From contig JAGTWJ010000001.1 in the NCBI GenBank assembly GCA_020064725.1, forward strand, positions 2,790,001 to 2,854,000: a stretch of 64,000 nucleotides of DNA, in the 5' to 3' direction. Source of the DNA: Drechslerella dactyloides. Its lineage: Eukaryota; Ascomycota; Orbiliomycetes; Orbiliales; Orbiliaceae. A program made the position numbers and the translations under genes. Shown here piece after piece: positions 46,052 to 58,500 of this stretch (positions are counted from its first letter, which is position 1; every line of letters starts with the position of its first letter). Below the pieces are notes generated by a model. The model was not told the origin of the DNA. It searched no databases and saw only the letters and a program-made list of their open reading frames with translations.

Positions 46052-48577
46052 CTAGTCACCTCGAGACCTAGTCGACCCGGAGCCGCTTCTGCTAATGGCC
46101 TTCTCCTCGTCCCCTCGTTTTGGCTGCTTCGGATAACTCTTGCGCTGCTTCCAGAAGTAGAATATGAAACACGCAATGGTAGTTGGAATGGTCAATGCTA
46201 GCCATATCCATATCGAATACTCACTTCGGAAGAACGAGTTCACATTGTTACCCGCGAAGAAGGGCAGCGCCAAAAGAGCCTGGTGAGATACGTGATCAAT
46301 TAACATTAGCATCTGTCTTGAGAGATTCCTACCCTGTTCTAAAGTCACGACTTTAGTATACTTACCGCGAATGACGCGCCAGGCAAGAAAAGCATAACGA
46401 CTACGGCAATCTGGGCGTAATAGAAGGCTTAGTATCAGCACGTCGCGACATACCATCTGTATAGACATGGCGCCACGACGCAAGATTCCATGGGGTTACT
46501 AGTGTTGCATTTTGCCTCGTACCGTTTTCATTGACAAGCTGTCTACCTTCATTTCCTCGGCTAGTCGGGTCGATTCTTGGGCGACCCGTGTGCTAGTATC
46601 TTCTCGCATCGCTAGCAGTATAGCCTGCATCTGAACTCCGTTGCTGACCTGCATCTTTTGTGTGAAGACCGAAATGTTGCTAGAGAGCTAGACATTTGCA
46701 GATCGCATAAGCAGCCGCCATTGGTAAGCGTTCTGTGTTGAGAATTATTTCGACGAGGATATCGAATAGAATTTTATGAAGCATACCAGTCGTAAAATGT
46801 TATTCAAACTCCCCGTCATCTCTGTCACGGTGAACTCCAGCGACTCAGCTTGCGTTTTGAGATTATCGAGACTCTGGCTAACTTTAGCAACGCTGACTGA
46901 CGCCGTTCCCGCGGTCCGCCGGATAGCCTTGTGCTTCTGATCCAACCATGCAAGTGTTTCCACAATACACTTCGTCTCGGACTGATAGCGATGAAGGTGA
47001 AGTGCCATGTTCTGCAGTGAAATGTTGACCTGGTCGTGCAGCTTTGCCGTATTCTCGGTTCCAAAGTCGGCTGCCCTCAACGCATCCAACAGATACTTCT
47101 TCTATAGTATAGTATGTATCCCAACCCAACTTAGCTGTGTGACACAAACATCAGCGGTATCGGTTCACATGGGGTCTTACGTGTTCTACTAATTGCTCTC
47201 CAAAGCTGCTCAAAGCATTTCTCCACCAAGCAATAACTATCCCGAAATACACCAGGTTGATGATGAACGGATCGTAGTCGTTGGTATCTTGTTGGCCTAG
47301 TGCATTTGCCATCACTTCCCGGGGTATCTCCACTAGGCGACTCCAGCGGCCATCTTGGAAATCCACGGCGACGAGTGTTGCAGACTTATTGTATTGATGG
47401 TACTGATAGCAGATCACCACTCGAGAGCTTCGTATGTCGATCTGGAAATTCGGAAGATGGAGTTGGTGGAGGCCGGTTTCGCTCTTGCTCGGCCGTTTCC
47501 GCATGCGCCGAGTGTCGACTTGAACGCGGACGGGAAGGGAATAGCATATATCTATCAGTGGCGATCAATACGCTGTCGTCTGCATTGTTAATCCCATGAG
47601 GCACATACTGAAACTTCTGTCCGTAGTTTTGGAGTCCCAAAATCCTCGTTTTCTTGGCATTTCAAACGGAGCACGCAATGTCAGCTAGTACGCTCCCGTG
47701 GTGTCTATAGCGCGTGGCGGAGAGTTTACGAGTAGAAGAATATTGATTACTGACGATGGTTCCGTGAACGTCATCAAGTCGTACAAAAATAGCAACGGTA
47801 AGGAAAGCTCGCTCGCCAGGTTTCTCAGCGCATCTTTGGAGATTCTCAGCTTTTTCAAGCTACCTGCTTCGTGTCGCCGATCGACTTCGCGATGTAGATA
47901 TCGGCTTATAAAACTGCCGCCGTAATTGTCAGCAGAACTCTAGAAGCAGATATAAACGGCAGCGTCTATATAAATCGCAGGACAGGCACTCACAGGATCT
48001 TGGTACGCCCAGCCAAAGGTATAGCGTGGGGTTCCTCGGCCAGTTGTTGTGCGTCAAAGGTATGCTGTATGCCTGTCGTAGTAACGTATCACAGTCAATG
48101 GTGAGATTGATTCATGCCACAAGATTTTTGGCTGAAACTGGTTATATATTTATATCCGTGTACGACTTACATTCGCCGTCAGCATATCGTGTCAAGGAAT
48201 ACACCTCCGTCTTATCGCTCAACATATACTCCTCGAAGTCCTTCCGCTCGAGTTCAAACTGAAGTTTGTCACTATGAAGAATCAATCAATTTGTCAGGCT
48301 GCGCCTCGGATATATATATATATATATAACTGGTCGGCAGGTGGATCAAGGGCGCATACACCTCAGGATAGTATTCGCCCATGTTTGGAAACAAGTGGTT
48401 GGTGCCGGTGCTGACAACACTCGACGTCGCATCGCCCATGGGAAGTTGCAGACCAACTGATTCGAGGTAAGCTAGGATACTGCTTCCTCTATCAGGGTAC
48501 CGGTTTCTGTGCTGTGCAGATCGTGGATTTATCGAACGAGTGTCATCGGTGTATATAGACTCGTGAATCGATGCCAT
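46052..48577 (-). CDS. CorA-like fungal membrane protein (divalent-cation transporter family)
   Basis: Ten exons, 48577-48362, 48258-48171, 48072-47994, 47913-47755, 47644-47572, 47483-47181, 47101-46787, 46687-46523, 46410-46366 and 46279-46052, total 1,671 nt for 556 residues. Every junction is in frame. The large N-terminal part is soluble (YEEYML..., LPNFQIDIRSSRVVICYQYH). A long helical region rich in Gln/Glu follows (about 350-480), as in the CorA stalk. Then come DSLSMKT|IAVVVMLFLPGASFA|ALLALPFFAG and a second hydrophobic segment (IWIWLALTIPTTIACFIFYF) with a basic cytosolic tail. This two-helix ending is typical of fungal CorA-like proteins. The GMN selectivity motif of true CorA is not visible, so Mg transport is not established. 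The acceptor of exon 6 (47483) is the least certain; CAG further downstream is an in-frame alternative. Confidence 0.8.
48310..48330. repeat. (TA)n run inside intron 1 of the CorA-like gene
   Basis: About ten TA units between donor 48361 and acceptor 48259. The run is length-variable by nature, so intron length may differ between strains. Confidence 0.8.
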
Positions 48578-50980
48578 ACTTGCTTAGTGATCAGATTAAG
48601 AATAACGACTTTGCAAGTTAATATAATGCAGCAGTTAGATAATTCAATGATGGTCGGCTTCACGTCCAGCGGCAAGTTATCGATATATCAGAAAACAAAA
48701 GAATCAAAGGAGTGACTGCGGAAATATGATCCAGGAAGATGGAGGAAGGGGGAGCATAGATATAACATTGAGCCCCTGGGAAGATCCGATAGTATATATT
48801 TGTATTCCAGCTTACAATTTATAACCAACATGATTGTCTATTATAGCCCTTCATTTCTCATAAAGTTGGTCATCTATACCCGGTTGACGTGCATAAACAA
48901 TAAAGTTTCCTTTCCGCTGGCAGATATGATGTTGAAATCAGATGCTGCAATAGAAATCCATGATCGATGCCCGCGCTGCCTTGCGGTGCAACATCTCAAC
49001 ATGCCACAGCTAACAATTCTTGGCATATGCACACAGGAACACATTTCCATCTTCGTATTAAACTCCAGTTCTAGATTTGAGAATGCCGGGTAGATGCATG
49101 GCTCATAGGTGTGGTTCTCTATGTAGAAGAAACGTAGTGTTGGCTCTAATGCTTGTTGATATCTAGAGAATGGGAGTGTCTCGGGGGCAGAGGCCTGTGC
49201 CGCTGCCAGATTCGGCAAGATAAGATCAATCCCTGCTGTCCGGTACTCCGAATAACAAATAACATGCAAAGACGTTTCCTGTCCGGAGGCTTGTTATGTC
49301 TAGTTCAATTTTTCCTCGGTTGGAGAAACGTGGAATGGCCGCGGATTGGCTGGCGCGAAAGAATTCCAACAGGAGCGGAATAGTGTTGCGATGCACCTGC
49401 AGGCAACCTACAAGCGTCCAACTGCAGCGCACTCGCAGATTGTGACATAAGGCATCCTGGACATATCAAGATCCTGACCAGGTGATATAAAGGACCTCGA
49501 TCGTCGACAAATCATCGCTAAGGGCTTAGGGATACGAATCGCCCTTGCGCACTATTTTTCGCCTGAGTTGCGCATGCATGCGTACAGACAGGTGTGCATG
49601 AAGGTGTCTGCGTATGCATACTCCGGATTGGTATCGACCTTTCATTCGCTCGTATATATAGACAAGTACTGCATACTGTAAAACGGCCGCCGAAAGGATC
49701 CTGTGACGGCAGATATTGGGGCTGCAGGCGGCGCGCTGCAAGGTCTCGCTCGTTACATCGACCTACTCCGGCGGTAGCTCTTTCGCCCCGCTAGCTACTT
49801 TGAAGGAGGCGATATGCATATATGCAGTGTAAATTTCTCCGTACATGCGCCTTCTGTCGCGTAGAAACTCTGCGACACGCCGAAACCATGTGTCTACTTG
49901 GAAATTTTTTTGTGTTTAAACTTCCGAGCTCGATGCCACCAAATCGGTAGGCGACGTCGATGCTTCTGCAGTGGCTGAGCACATTTCTTTTGCCTGAGCC
50001 AAGTTAGCAAAATTTACCCCGTGGCGACGCCCCATCGCGATGTAGACAGCAAACTGCGGGAATTTTCCGTTTTGACACGAGATGTATTAGTGCGTCGTCC
50101 CAATTTTGTGATGTCGTATCCCGTTGGACAATGTTAATAGCAGAGGAACCCGGCAGATCTGAGGCATCGGAAGCGTAACCCTGGCGCCGTTTCGAACCTT
50201 CCGGCTGCCTGAAATTTAAAAGACGTGACGCATGGCAATATGCTTGATTGGCGCTCGATATCTGAAGCACGTAATGAAAGGAATGCGAACAAATGCATTT
50301 GGATCCTTCCAAATGGAAGCTTGGGCTTGCAGAGAAGCGAAGCAAGCTAGCTGTATTGAATTTCGGGATCGAAGCTCGAGCTGAACAGCTAGCAGGCAGG
50401 GGTGCGAGTTTGCATCATCGACGCTCCATCTCTTGGACCTCCTGTTTTCTGCCTTTGCGGCGCCGGCGCTACCTCGAGATCGGGCTCGAGGCGGGTTAGC
50501 CTTTGAGTCGACGCACAGAACTGCTTTTTCCAGCATCACCGCGCTTAAGAGGGCTAGCCTCCTTTCCCGGGCTTTCTACGAGTCCTTCTTTTTGACGAAC
50601 AATCGACAGGACAGATAAGCGACAGTCGTCAATTCGTCGAATTCGAAGCTTCGCAGCGGCCTGGACCCTTGGCCTTAGCTGGCGAGATATCGCCCTGCCG
50701 GTGGTTGCATGTGCGTGTCGCCCGGGAGGTGCAGGCAGGCGATAGGCTGACTTTTTTTTTTCTCCCTGGCCGTTCCATCGTTGACTCGGCAGCAGGTGCT
50801 ACGGCACCGCCTGCTACTTCTGCGACCGCTGCGGCCGGAACACCACGATACCGTAAAACTGGGGGGGTCCGAAGACGAGCTTAATTTGGCGGCGGAAGTC
50901 AGTGAAAGTTTGCAAGTCCGTCAGTGGTGGTTAGCGAAGTTTGGAGGATAACTGGTAGGCGAACACCCAAACAGTCGCTC
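48578..50980. other. intergenic, no supported gene
   Basis: Separates the CorA-like gene (-) and Cdc42 (+). Short overlapping frames only; no RNA gene or repeat was recognised. Confidence 0.5.
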
Positions 50981-51588
50981 TGGTGCCAGTGCCAGTGCCC
51001 AGCGCTGTTTCAAGTTCTCCCCAAAAAACTTCCACCCCCCAATTTCCCTCGCTTTCGCTCATCATCAACAGCCACCAACCACCCTTCCATCATCCTTCGA
51101 CTCCGACCTGTCTACCTATTACATCCACCTCCCCTCTGACCCGGGCTTCAATCAATCGTTCAACAGTTTTCCCTAGCAGCATCCGACAGCCATCGCGTGA
51201 ATCCTGCCATCATCCCCGATCAAACGGTCCCAGCACCCGCTCCCTCCTTATAAACCTGTACGTATCTATCGAATCGTCGCAAACTCGAGCCTGGGCGCCC
51301 ATCCGCCCCTTAACCTTTATCCTTGAAATCGTACTTGGTTCCGGACGGGCCTCTCGGCAGTCGCTTCTTGCTGCTGCTCAAGATCCCGTCGGACGCCGTT
51401 CGGCAGCTGGAACTAGCACGAGCTTAGGCCTTACGCGAAGAATCCAGTTTCCCCAGCTGTCGCGTTCTACCCCTTCACCGAGCATTGCATCACCCATCGA
51501 CGACGTTTATCTGATCCTGATCTCCTATCCCGCTGTAATAGACGGTTCGACGAAAAAAGCAACTTATATCGTCCGTATTCGGAAAAGA
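50981..51588 (+). promoter_or_regulatory. pyrimidine-rich 5' leader of the Cdc42 gene
   Basis: C/T-rich sequence (strongest at 51010-51145) directly upstream of the Cdc42 start. An open frame of 207 codons (50983-51606) runs through it and overlaps the Cdc42 ATG in another phase. Its Ser/Pro/Thr composition is that of a translated leader, not a domain. A GTACGT at about 51258 could be the donor of a 5'-UTR intron. Confidence 0.5.
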
Positions 51589-52376
51589 TGGTTGTCGCGA
51601 CAATAAAGTAAGCTCGACCCGGCATTCCATGCCCCTGACCACCGCCCACATGGCTAACAAGAGCTTCCCGCCGATGCTAGATGTGTCGTCGTCGGCGACG
51701 GTGCCGTCGGCAAGACCTGCCTGCTGATTTCATACACAACCAACAAATTCCCGTCGGAGTATGTTCCCACGGTCTTCGACAATTATGCGGTCACTGTCAT
51801 GTACGTACCCGATATCTTGAGCGTCGGCCGGGCTCCAGTCATCTAATAACATGGTATAGGATCGGCGATGAGCCTTATACTTTGGGGCTCTTCGATACGG
51901 CCGGACAGGAGGACTACGATCGTCTGAGACCTCTATCGTATCCGCAGACAGATGTTTTCCTTGTCTGCTTCTCGGTCACCTCCCCCGCTAGCTTCGAGAA
52001 CGTGAAGGAGAAGTGGATTCCGGAAGTCCGCCACCACTGCCCCGGAATACCCTGCCTGATCGTTGGAACGCAAGTGGATTTGCGCGACGATCCCGGTGTT
52101 ATTGACAAGCTGAGTCGTCAGAAGATGACCCCCATCACTTCGCAAGCCGGTGAAAGACTGGCCAAGGACCTGCAAGCTGTCAAATACGTCGAATGCTCAG
52201 CCCTGACTCAAAAGGGCCTGAAGAATGTCTTCGACGAGGTACGATAGACCTCAAACCGCACTTATAGCTCCCTCCGCAGCTAACCCGACCATTTCTGTTT
52301 TTGCGCATAGGCCATCGTCGCAGCATTAGAGCCACCCAAGCCCGAAAAGAAGAAACACAAATGCACCCTGTTATAG
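51589..52376 (+). CDS. CDC42: Cdc42 Rho-family GTPase
   Basis: Four exons, 51589-51608, 51681-51800, 51860-52238 and 52311-52376, encode 194 residues. Donors are GTAAGC, GTACGT and GTACGA; acceptors are CTAG, ATAG and CATAG. The protein starts MVVATIKCVVVGDGAVGKTC, so the P loop is intact. Switch I is YVPTVFDNY and switch II DTAGQEDYDRLRPL. GTQVDLRDD and ECSALTQKGL form the base-binding loops. A Rho insert helix is present. The C-terminus is polybasic and ends in the CAAX box CTLL, whose last Leu predicts geranylgeranylation. Cdc42 is the polarity GTPase that controls actin, septins and exocytosis at hyphal tips via PAK kinases and formins. The tiny first exon, missed by simple frame reading, is secured by the conserved ATIKCVVVGDG junction. 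Confidence 0.97.
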
Positions 52377-53841
52377 AAGCGCGCTGTTGAATTTCCCCGG
52401 TTTCACGACATACTGCACTCTGACTTGGCCGCACATATTCTTTTCAGTTCTGTACACTAAAGCTCGGGACAAGATGCGGGGCAATATCTTATGACGCATC
52501 TTTATCAACTCAGGACGCGGGGAAGGATAACACCCGGGAACCACGGATTTGGTCGCTTCCTTTTTTCTCAAACGGTACGGAGACGAAGAACACGTGCGGT
52601 GTTTAGAAGAAGGAACACTCGAGATTTCTACGTTTCCGTATACAAATCGAATGTATACCATCTAACGGCATTACCATATATCTTCCAGCCAAAGCAAACT
52701 TTTCTTGGAAATCCTGTTTAATATTCCCGGGAAGATAGAAGTTGTGTGCTCTTTTTTCCCTTTTTTTTTCGTCTCCCCCGCCCTTTATCTTCAGGTGATT
52801 CTTGTATGCCATTTTGTTGCACCTTTGCTAGCCCGCCATGTTTCTAGTTTCTAGTTTCTTGTTCTAGTTGTTCCTGCTGCTCGTATTATGGAGTCTGTCA
52901 CAGTGGTATCTCTTCTTAGTTCGTGATGCGGGGTTTGTTTATTTTCTTCACACCTTATACCGCGCGGGTTCTTCCTGAGTTCAAGACAGGCAATGCATCG
53001 TGCTTTCGAGAAGTCTATTTTTTTCGGTGCGAGGTACAACTTTGAAATGGGGGGCTGTTTAATCACCCTAGCTAGGGAATTCAGCCGTATAACTGACCGT
53101 AGTATGCATATGATCTTGATGCACGCATAGCTAAGGCCGCTGTAAATCCAAGATGGATCTTGGCCTACTACAATCTTGCTTGTGACTTCGATAATTATCA
53201 ATGTGTGAAGCTAAACGCTAGCTTGTCCTGACTATATATATCTCGTTGAGTGCAGCTGCCAGCAACGGAGACCATGCGACTAGGATCAATACCAACTTTA
53301 CCGAAAAGAGCATTTGGACCTCGTATCCGAGGTAGGGTCTGTTGTATCAGCCGGCATCAGTAGCATAGCTCTAAATGACGGCATGTCCTGATATCATTTG
53401 CGGTTCTCTTACCCAAAACGTATGTCCGTGTTAGTCACGTTGGATGCGCCGGATTCGGGACGGAACGCTGAACATTCGGACGAAGACTTAATGGATATTC
53501 GTGAGAGAATAGAGTGCTCACCGCACCTCTGGCCGCCAGTACGCGTCCCAATTCTTGATACTTACCCTTACGCGTACTATCTTGATAAATGAAGGCTGTT
53601 TTACAATCTCGATATGAAACATGCTCTGAAAATATCATCCGGGCTGATAGCAGCACTGCGCAGCGCGGAGTGAGGTTAGAGACTACCTTTTTGGGGAGGA
53701 CTGCTAGCGTCCATTAGCTGGAACTGTTGTTGGACACACCGTACTGCGGCACCTCACTTCAACCAACAGCCACGAAACATCCTCCACCATCTCGGCCTTT
53801 ACGCCTTATCCTAGCTGCCGTCGAACACTGCCGCTCCCGAC
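52377..53841. other. intergenic between Cdc42 and Iwr1
   Basis: 3' region of Cdc42 and promoter of the Iwr1 gene. Frames at 52371-52661 (-) and 52851-53201 (-) show no known motif and are left out. Confidence 0.5.
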
Positions 53842-55574
53842 ATGGCTCTGCCGCCGCATACCATCCGGATCAAACGCCGGCGGGGGGAGGATCCCGTGCA
53901 GACCTTACGTATAATCTACCCAACCCCACTCTACAGTCGTAGGCACGCCGGCAGCTCGACAACCAGAGAGTGGCTAACTTGTTCTCCTTCACTTAGTCGT
54001 TGAGTCCAAGCGTCGGAGGGTAGACGGGGAATTCTGCTTCATCCTCCACGATACTGTCGAAAGCGGCGTTGCTAGCAGCGTTTCCCCCACTCCCCCGCCC
54101 GTCGCCAATGCCAGCATCAACGGGTCACCCGCCGGAACGAAGTCCCCGTTGAGCATTCCCGTGATTTCAACCTCTAATGCGGCAGTATTACGGGACGACG
54201 ATGGCCTCCATCCCGGCAACTTCAACGAGGCAACGTCCTCGGACCGCGAAGGTAGACCCACGGCAGCTGATAGGCGGCTACCGATCGGTAAGAGGGAGAT
54301 CAAGAAGGCCGTGTCGCCAGCCAGGTCGGTGAGGTTGAAAAAGAAGCCGACACCGGTGACTTCGTCCCGGCACCGACTGTCGGAATCAGTGTCGACCTCT
54401 ACACCCGTGGATCCTGCGGCATTGAGCCCGACGACGAAGGCGGAGGTGCGGAGGTACCATCTCTCGAAGAAGATGAAAATCGAGAATGGAGCGTTCGGGC
54501 AAGTCTCTGGGAAGAAGAGGGAGAGAGGGCTCGTGCCTGTCTTCATAGAAGGCGCAGGAAGGGTGTCAAAGAAGAGAAGTGCTCTGAAGATTGGGAGCAG
54601 CGACCAGGAGGATGATTCCGATGGGGATGAAGGGGCGGAGGGAGCACACGGAGCGAAGGCGGGAACGACAAAGAAACCACAAACGCACTTTCGGGAGAAG
54701 GCCATGCTACGCAAGCAGCGAAGCCGGAACGTATCGAAGACCCGGCAAATCGCAGAGGAGGCTGGCCCACCGACTGTTGCACCCAAGGCGAACAGCGGAT
54801 TGGAGTTTGGTTTTGACTCCGACGAGCTAGCTAAGCAGCTGCAGGACATGGTTCTCGACTATATCTCCAACCAACCGGAGCTTCAGAACTACCCTACATC
54901 TCCAAAGGTCTCGGCACCTGAGAGGAAGAGCAAGGCGATGCAAGCTCTTGGCGGTGGAGTTGGAGGCGGAACGTGGGCAGATGTGGAAAAATCGATGGAT
55001 GTCGACATGAGTCCCGCCGGGGATGCGATGAAATTGGATAGTGATGGCGAGGAAAACGAATGGGTCTACGACGTCTACTTTCGTCAAGAGCTTAAGAAGA
55101 GCAAGGATGGTAGTACCGCCGTAACGAACGGGGATTACGGCGTTCTTGTGTACGTTCTACATCCTGGCTCTCCTGCTTGCGAATGCCCGATGATACAACA
55201 TCATGCTGATTGCCTCGACCAGGATCTCGAACTCCGATGACGAGCAATGGTGGTACGAGAACGACGAGGATGAGGAAAGTGCATCCGACGTGTGGGGCAG
55301 CGAGGATGAGGATAGTAATGGTTCGTGGCTCGAGCGTCCCCACTGCATGATTAATCAGCCTGTATACTGACCCTTCGTTACTTTTCTAGCCGAGGAGTAC
55401 TATAAGAACGACTATCCAGATGAGGATGAATATGATATAGCCAACTCGGATGGAGACTCAGATGAGAACAAAAAGTTCGCTAAGCCCAGGGTCCGTGGAC
55501 AGAAGAAGCGCGGGGTTTGGCAGTATAACTCGGACGGATCCTATGACCTGGAGCGGGAGGACGACAGCGATTGA
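53842..55574 (+). CDS. IWR1: Iwr1-type RNA polymerase II nuclear-import factor
   Basis: Four exons, 53842-53908, 53997-55149, 55223-55320 and 55390-55574, encode 500 residues. Introns are GTATAA...TTAG, GTACGT...CCAG and GTTCGT...CTAG. The N-terminus MALPPHTIRIKRRRGEDPVQ resembles Iwr1 starts and carries a basic patch. The middle is low-complexity and poorly conserved. The Iwr1 domain begins at EWVYDVYFRQEL, continues across two introns (DEQWWYENDEDEESASDVWG) and contains the signature AEEYYKNDYPDEDEYD. It ends in an acidic tail. In yeast, Iwr1 binds assembled RNA polymerase II and carries it into the nucleus. This protein is longer than yeast Iwr1 (353 aa) because of the middle section. The short first exon is required for the family N-terminus. 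The 286-codon frame on the opposite strand is a shadow. Confidence 0.9.
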
Positions 55575-58500
55575 ATTCTCGGAAATAGGAATATCGGGTC
55601 GGGAACCCTGGAGAACGAGGCAGGTTGCTCATGCAGGCATCGAAATCCAGCCCCCTTGAGTTGAATACATGTCAGTGTATATGCATGGGCCTCGGTGCGA
55701 ATGTACGGTTTAAGAAGCTGCTATGAGGTTGATCGATGGGTCAGCCACGAGCCGAGCTGTGCGCAGAGCCACAGTCTCCACTGCAGGTCTCATATCACGG
55801 CACATGGCATAAACGTGTCGGGATAACTAAAGCCCTTGCAATTGCTTGTTTCTTCTGTACTTTCTTCTTCTTGTTTCCTTCCCTTTCCTTTTCGTTTCTG
55901 GAGCCTCTTATCTCATTTCCTACTCAACTAGCGCCCATAGCACCACATTGCATCTATAGACCAATAAGCATATACTATATATTTTCCGATAATATCGATT
56001 ACGCATGTGGATTACTTCTAGCTGCTCCATTCGGCAATCGATCATACACGCATGTGATAAAGAGGACGGAGATGCACGCAAAAAAGCATACAGTTCATCG
56101 CCATGTACGCCTACAACCATCGCATCGGCCGCCGTCTCGATGAAGAAAGCACACGCGCCAGGCTACAGTTTCCTCGTTGATCGAAGTCTGCAGATTGACT
56201 TGAATTCAACTTCAGCGAAAAAGAAAAGACCGCTGCCACATCTGGATATCCGGGCTGGGACGCCATCTGGCAGGGGCTGCGGAGCAACCCTAGCTAGATC
56301 GCGTAATGTTCCAGAATTTCTCGAACGGAGACAAGGAACGCGAGTCTCCAGACCGGGGGGACTAACAGGTGAGTTCCCACCTGGCCTGGCTGCCTAGAAT
56401 CGCGAGGACTGGGATCTCGGCGATGGTTTGCTCGTGGTTGGCGGGGGAGGTCCTCGCGCGTCGACGCTAATTGCTTTGGTGGGTGGCCAGTGGAGCACTT
56501 TACCTAAGGGCTCGTAGGTGAGAAAGGGGCGGGCTGCGACTGTCCCATTGCACCGTCTCGAAGGTATCGCAGTCGCAGATATCCGAGAGAGATACGTAAC
56601 AGCAATTGCGACTTTGCAATTGTGGATTCGCAAGCTGTGCATGAGCATGTGGCAAGGCTATTGCTCCACACTACAGACAGCCCTGATGTAATCACGGCCG
56701 GTGAATTTATCGGATTTATAATCTAGGGCAGAATTGATACCGTTGTCTACGTGTCTGGGTACGGTGCACCGCTCCACTCACCCGATCGTAAAGTACTGTA
56801 GCATTGACCAGGACCAACAGTCAATCAGTAGATTCCTAAACATCGCACTAGCAACCTCCCCGCCAGAACAATTCCATCACGAGCTGACCCACAACATCAT
56901 GCAGATATTTCGCTAGGCGGCCGGGTCTCCGGTAAAAGAGCCCACCTCCACGTTTTGCCCAAATATATCGAAATTCGAAAGGAAGGGAAGGAGGCCATGC
57001 CTGTTGAATGTTTCAGCGCCACGCAGTGACGGGTCTTCTGGAAATCTTCTACGCGAATGGGGTCAGCTTTAGCGGACAGGACAGGCTGACCAGCTCAAGG
57101 CATCTGCGAATACCGGGAAGTTGATGCGATGTTCTCATTGGCCGCTGGCCAAAGCGCTTGACAGAACGATGGCAGACGCATACCGCCGGCAATAGGTATA
57201 ATTGGTGCAGGATTATACGAATCTGTGTAAACCTGGATTAGTATAACCCGCGACTCGAGCCCCGCTGCAGCTCTGCATGTGCATGCATGGCTAGACAGAA
57301 AGATGCATGGCCGCCATGGCAGGGCAGCACCCGGCCGCCGGCCTGCTTGACGCTTCTCCCCGTTTGCACGTCGGCGTTCTATAGTGATCGATCTGGGAGA
57401 TTAGTAGGCCGGCTCTCGGTGAGACCTATGGCACGAGTATCGGATTTGACTCAGCTCAGGCCAATAGCTGCATGAATACTTCAAACACGCATGGGTTACG
57501 TTTGTGAGTATAGCAATCTCCAAAAGATACTCCGTACAGACAAACTCCGTTACCGAATTCCGAGGCTGCCTAGCCCAGCAAACTCAAGCGTTGTCTGCCA
57601 GAAGCCAAGAACAACGACAACTTGTCGACGAATATAATCGAGATACTGCATAATAGTATACTCGGTAAGGCAATATAGTACGTACTAACACACCATATAA
57701 TGTTGCTGCAAACACGACATGGCAGACAACCACTAACCTCGCGATGCCCTATCAAGGAGAATTCTTAGTCCGGACACCAGAACTTCCAGGCAGCTTGGAC
57801 AAAAGAGGCAAAAATTTCCTGGCCAGAGCCTTAGCGTCGGGGCGTCTTCCGTGGTGCAGGGCAACCAGGGGATACCACGTAGAGAGAGCGCTGGCCAGGG
57901 TCCGACAGGTCCGACAAGGAAGGTCAACCTAAGCTGCCTGCTTCAAGAAAAGGCTGACGCCCGCGGGTGCGCCGGACTGCATTACATTGCAGCAGCGCTC
58001 GTTTGAGGGTTGGAGAGCCGGATATGATACATGACATGACGCGATCTCAGAGACATCCACGCATCATCTGGCGGCATGCTGACATGGTGCCCGAAGGGCG
58101 GCAGAGTGTTCGGTTTAATTCTGCAGCTCGCACATTCAACCAAACCAGAGACATGTCAATTCTACTTGGCGGAATGCCTGCTGCCATCATGACATGAACA
58201 GCGGATGCGGATTCGGATTCGTGGTTAGCCAACTACTTCGTCCTATCCGATACAGCTATCCGATATTAATTCCTTTTACATAACGGAAAAGGCAGTATGA
58301 TTCGGAAGGAAGAAAATTTTTTGTCTCTATCATTACCTAAGAGACAGAGCTGAGAAATCTCGATAGTGAGTTGAAACATTCGTGGTCCGGTTCTCTGATC
58401 CGTCCGTTTATCATATAATGCTAGCTCCGGCCTACATGCGCATGCAAGCCGGATCCAAACTACGCCCACCGTTAAACTGAATCCAAGTCATCTGTACATA

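Noticed and set aside
53989..54849. 286-codon minus-strand frame over Iwr1
   Set aside because: Antisense shadow of exon 2 of Iwr1, with no motif.
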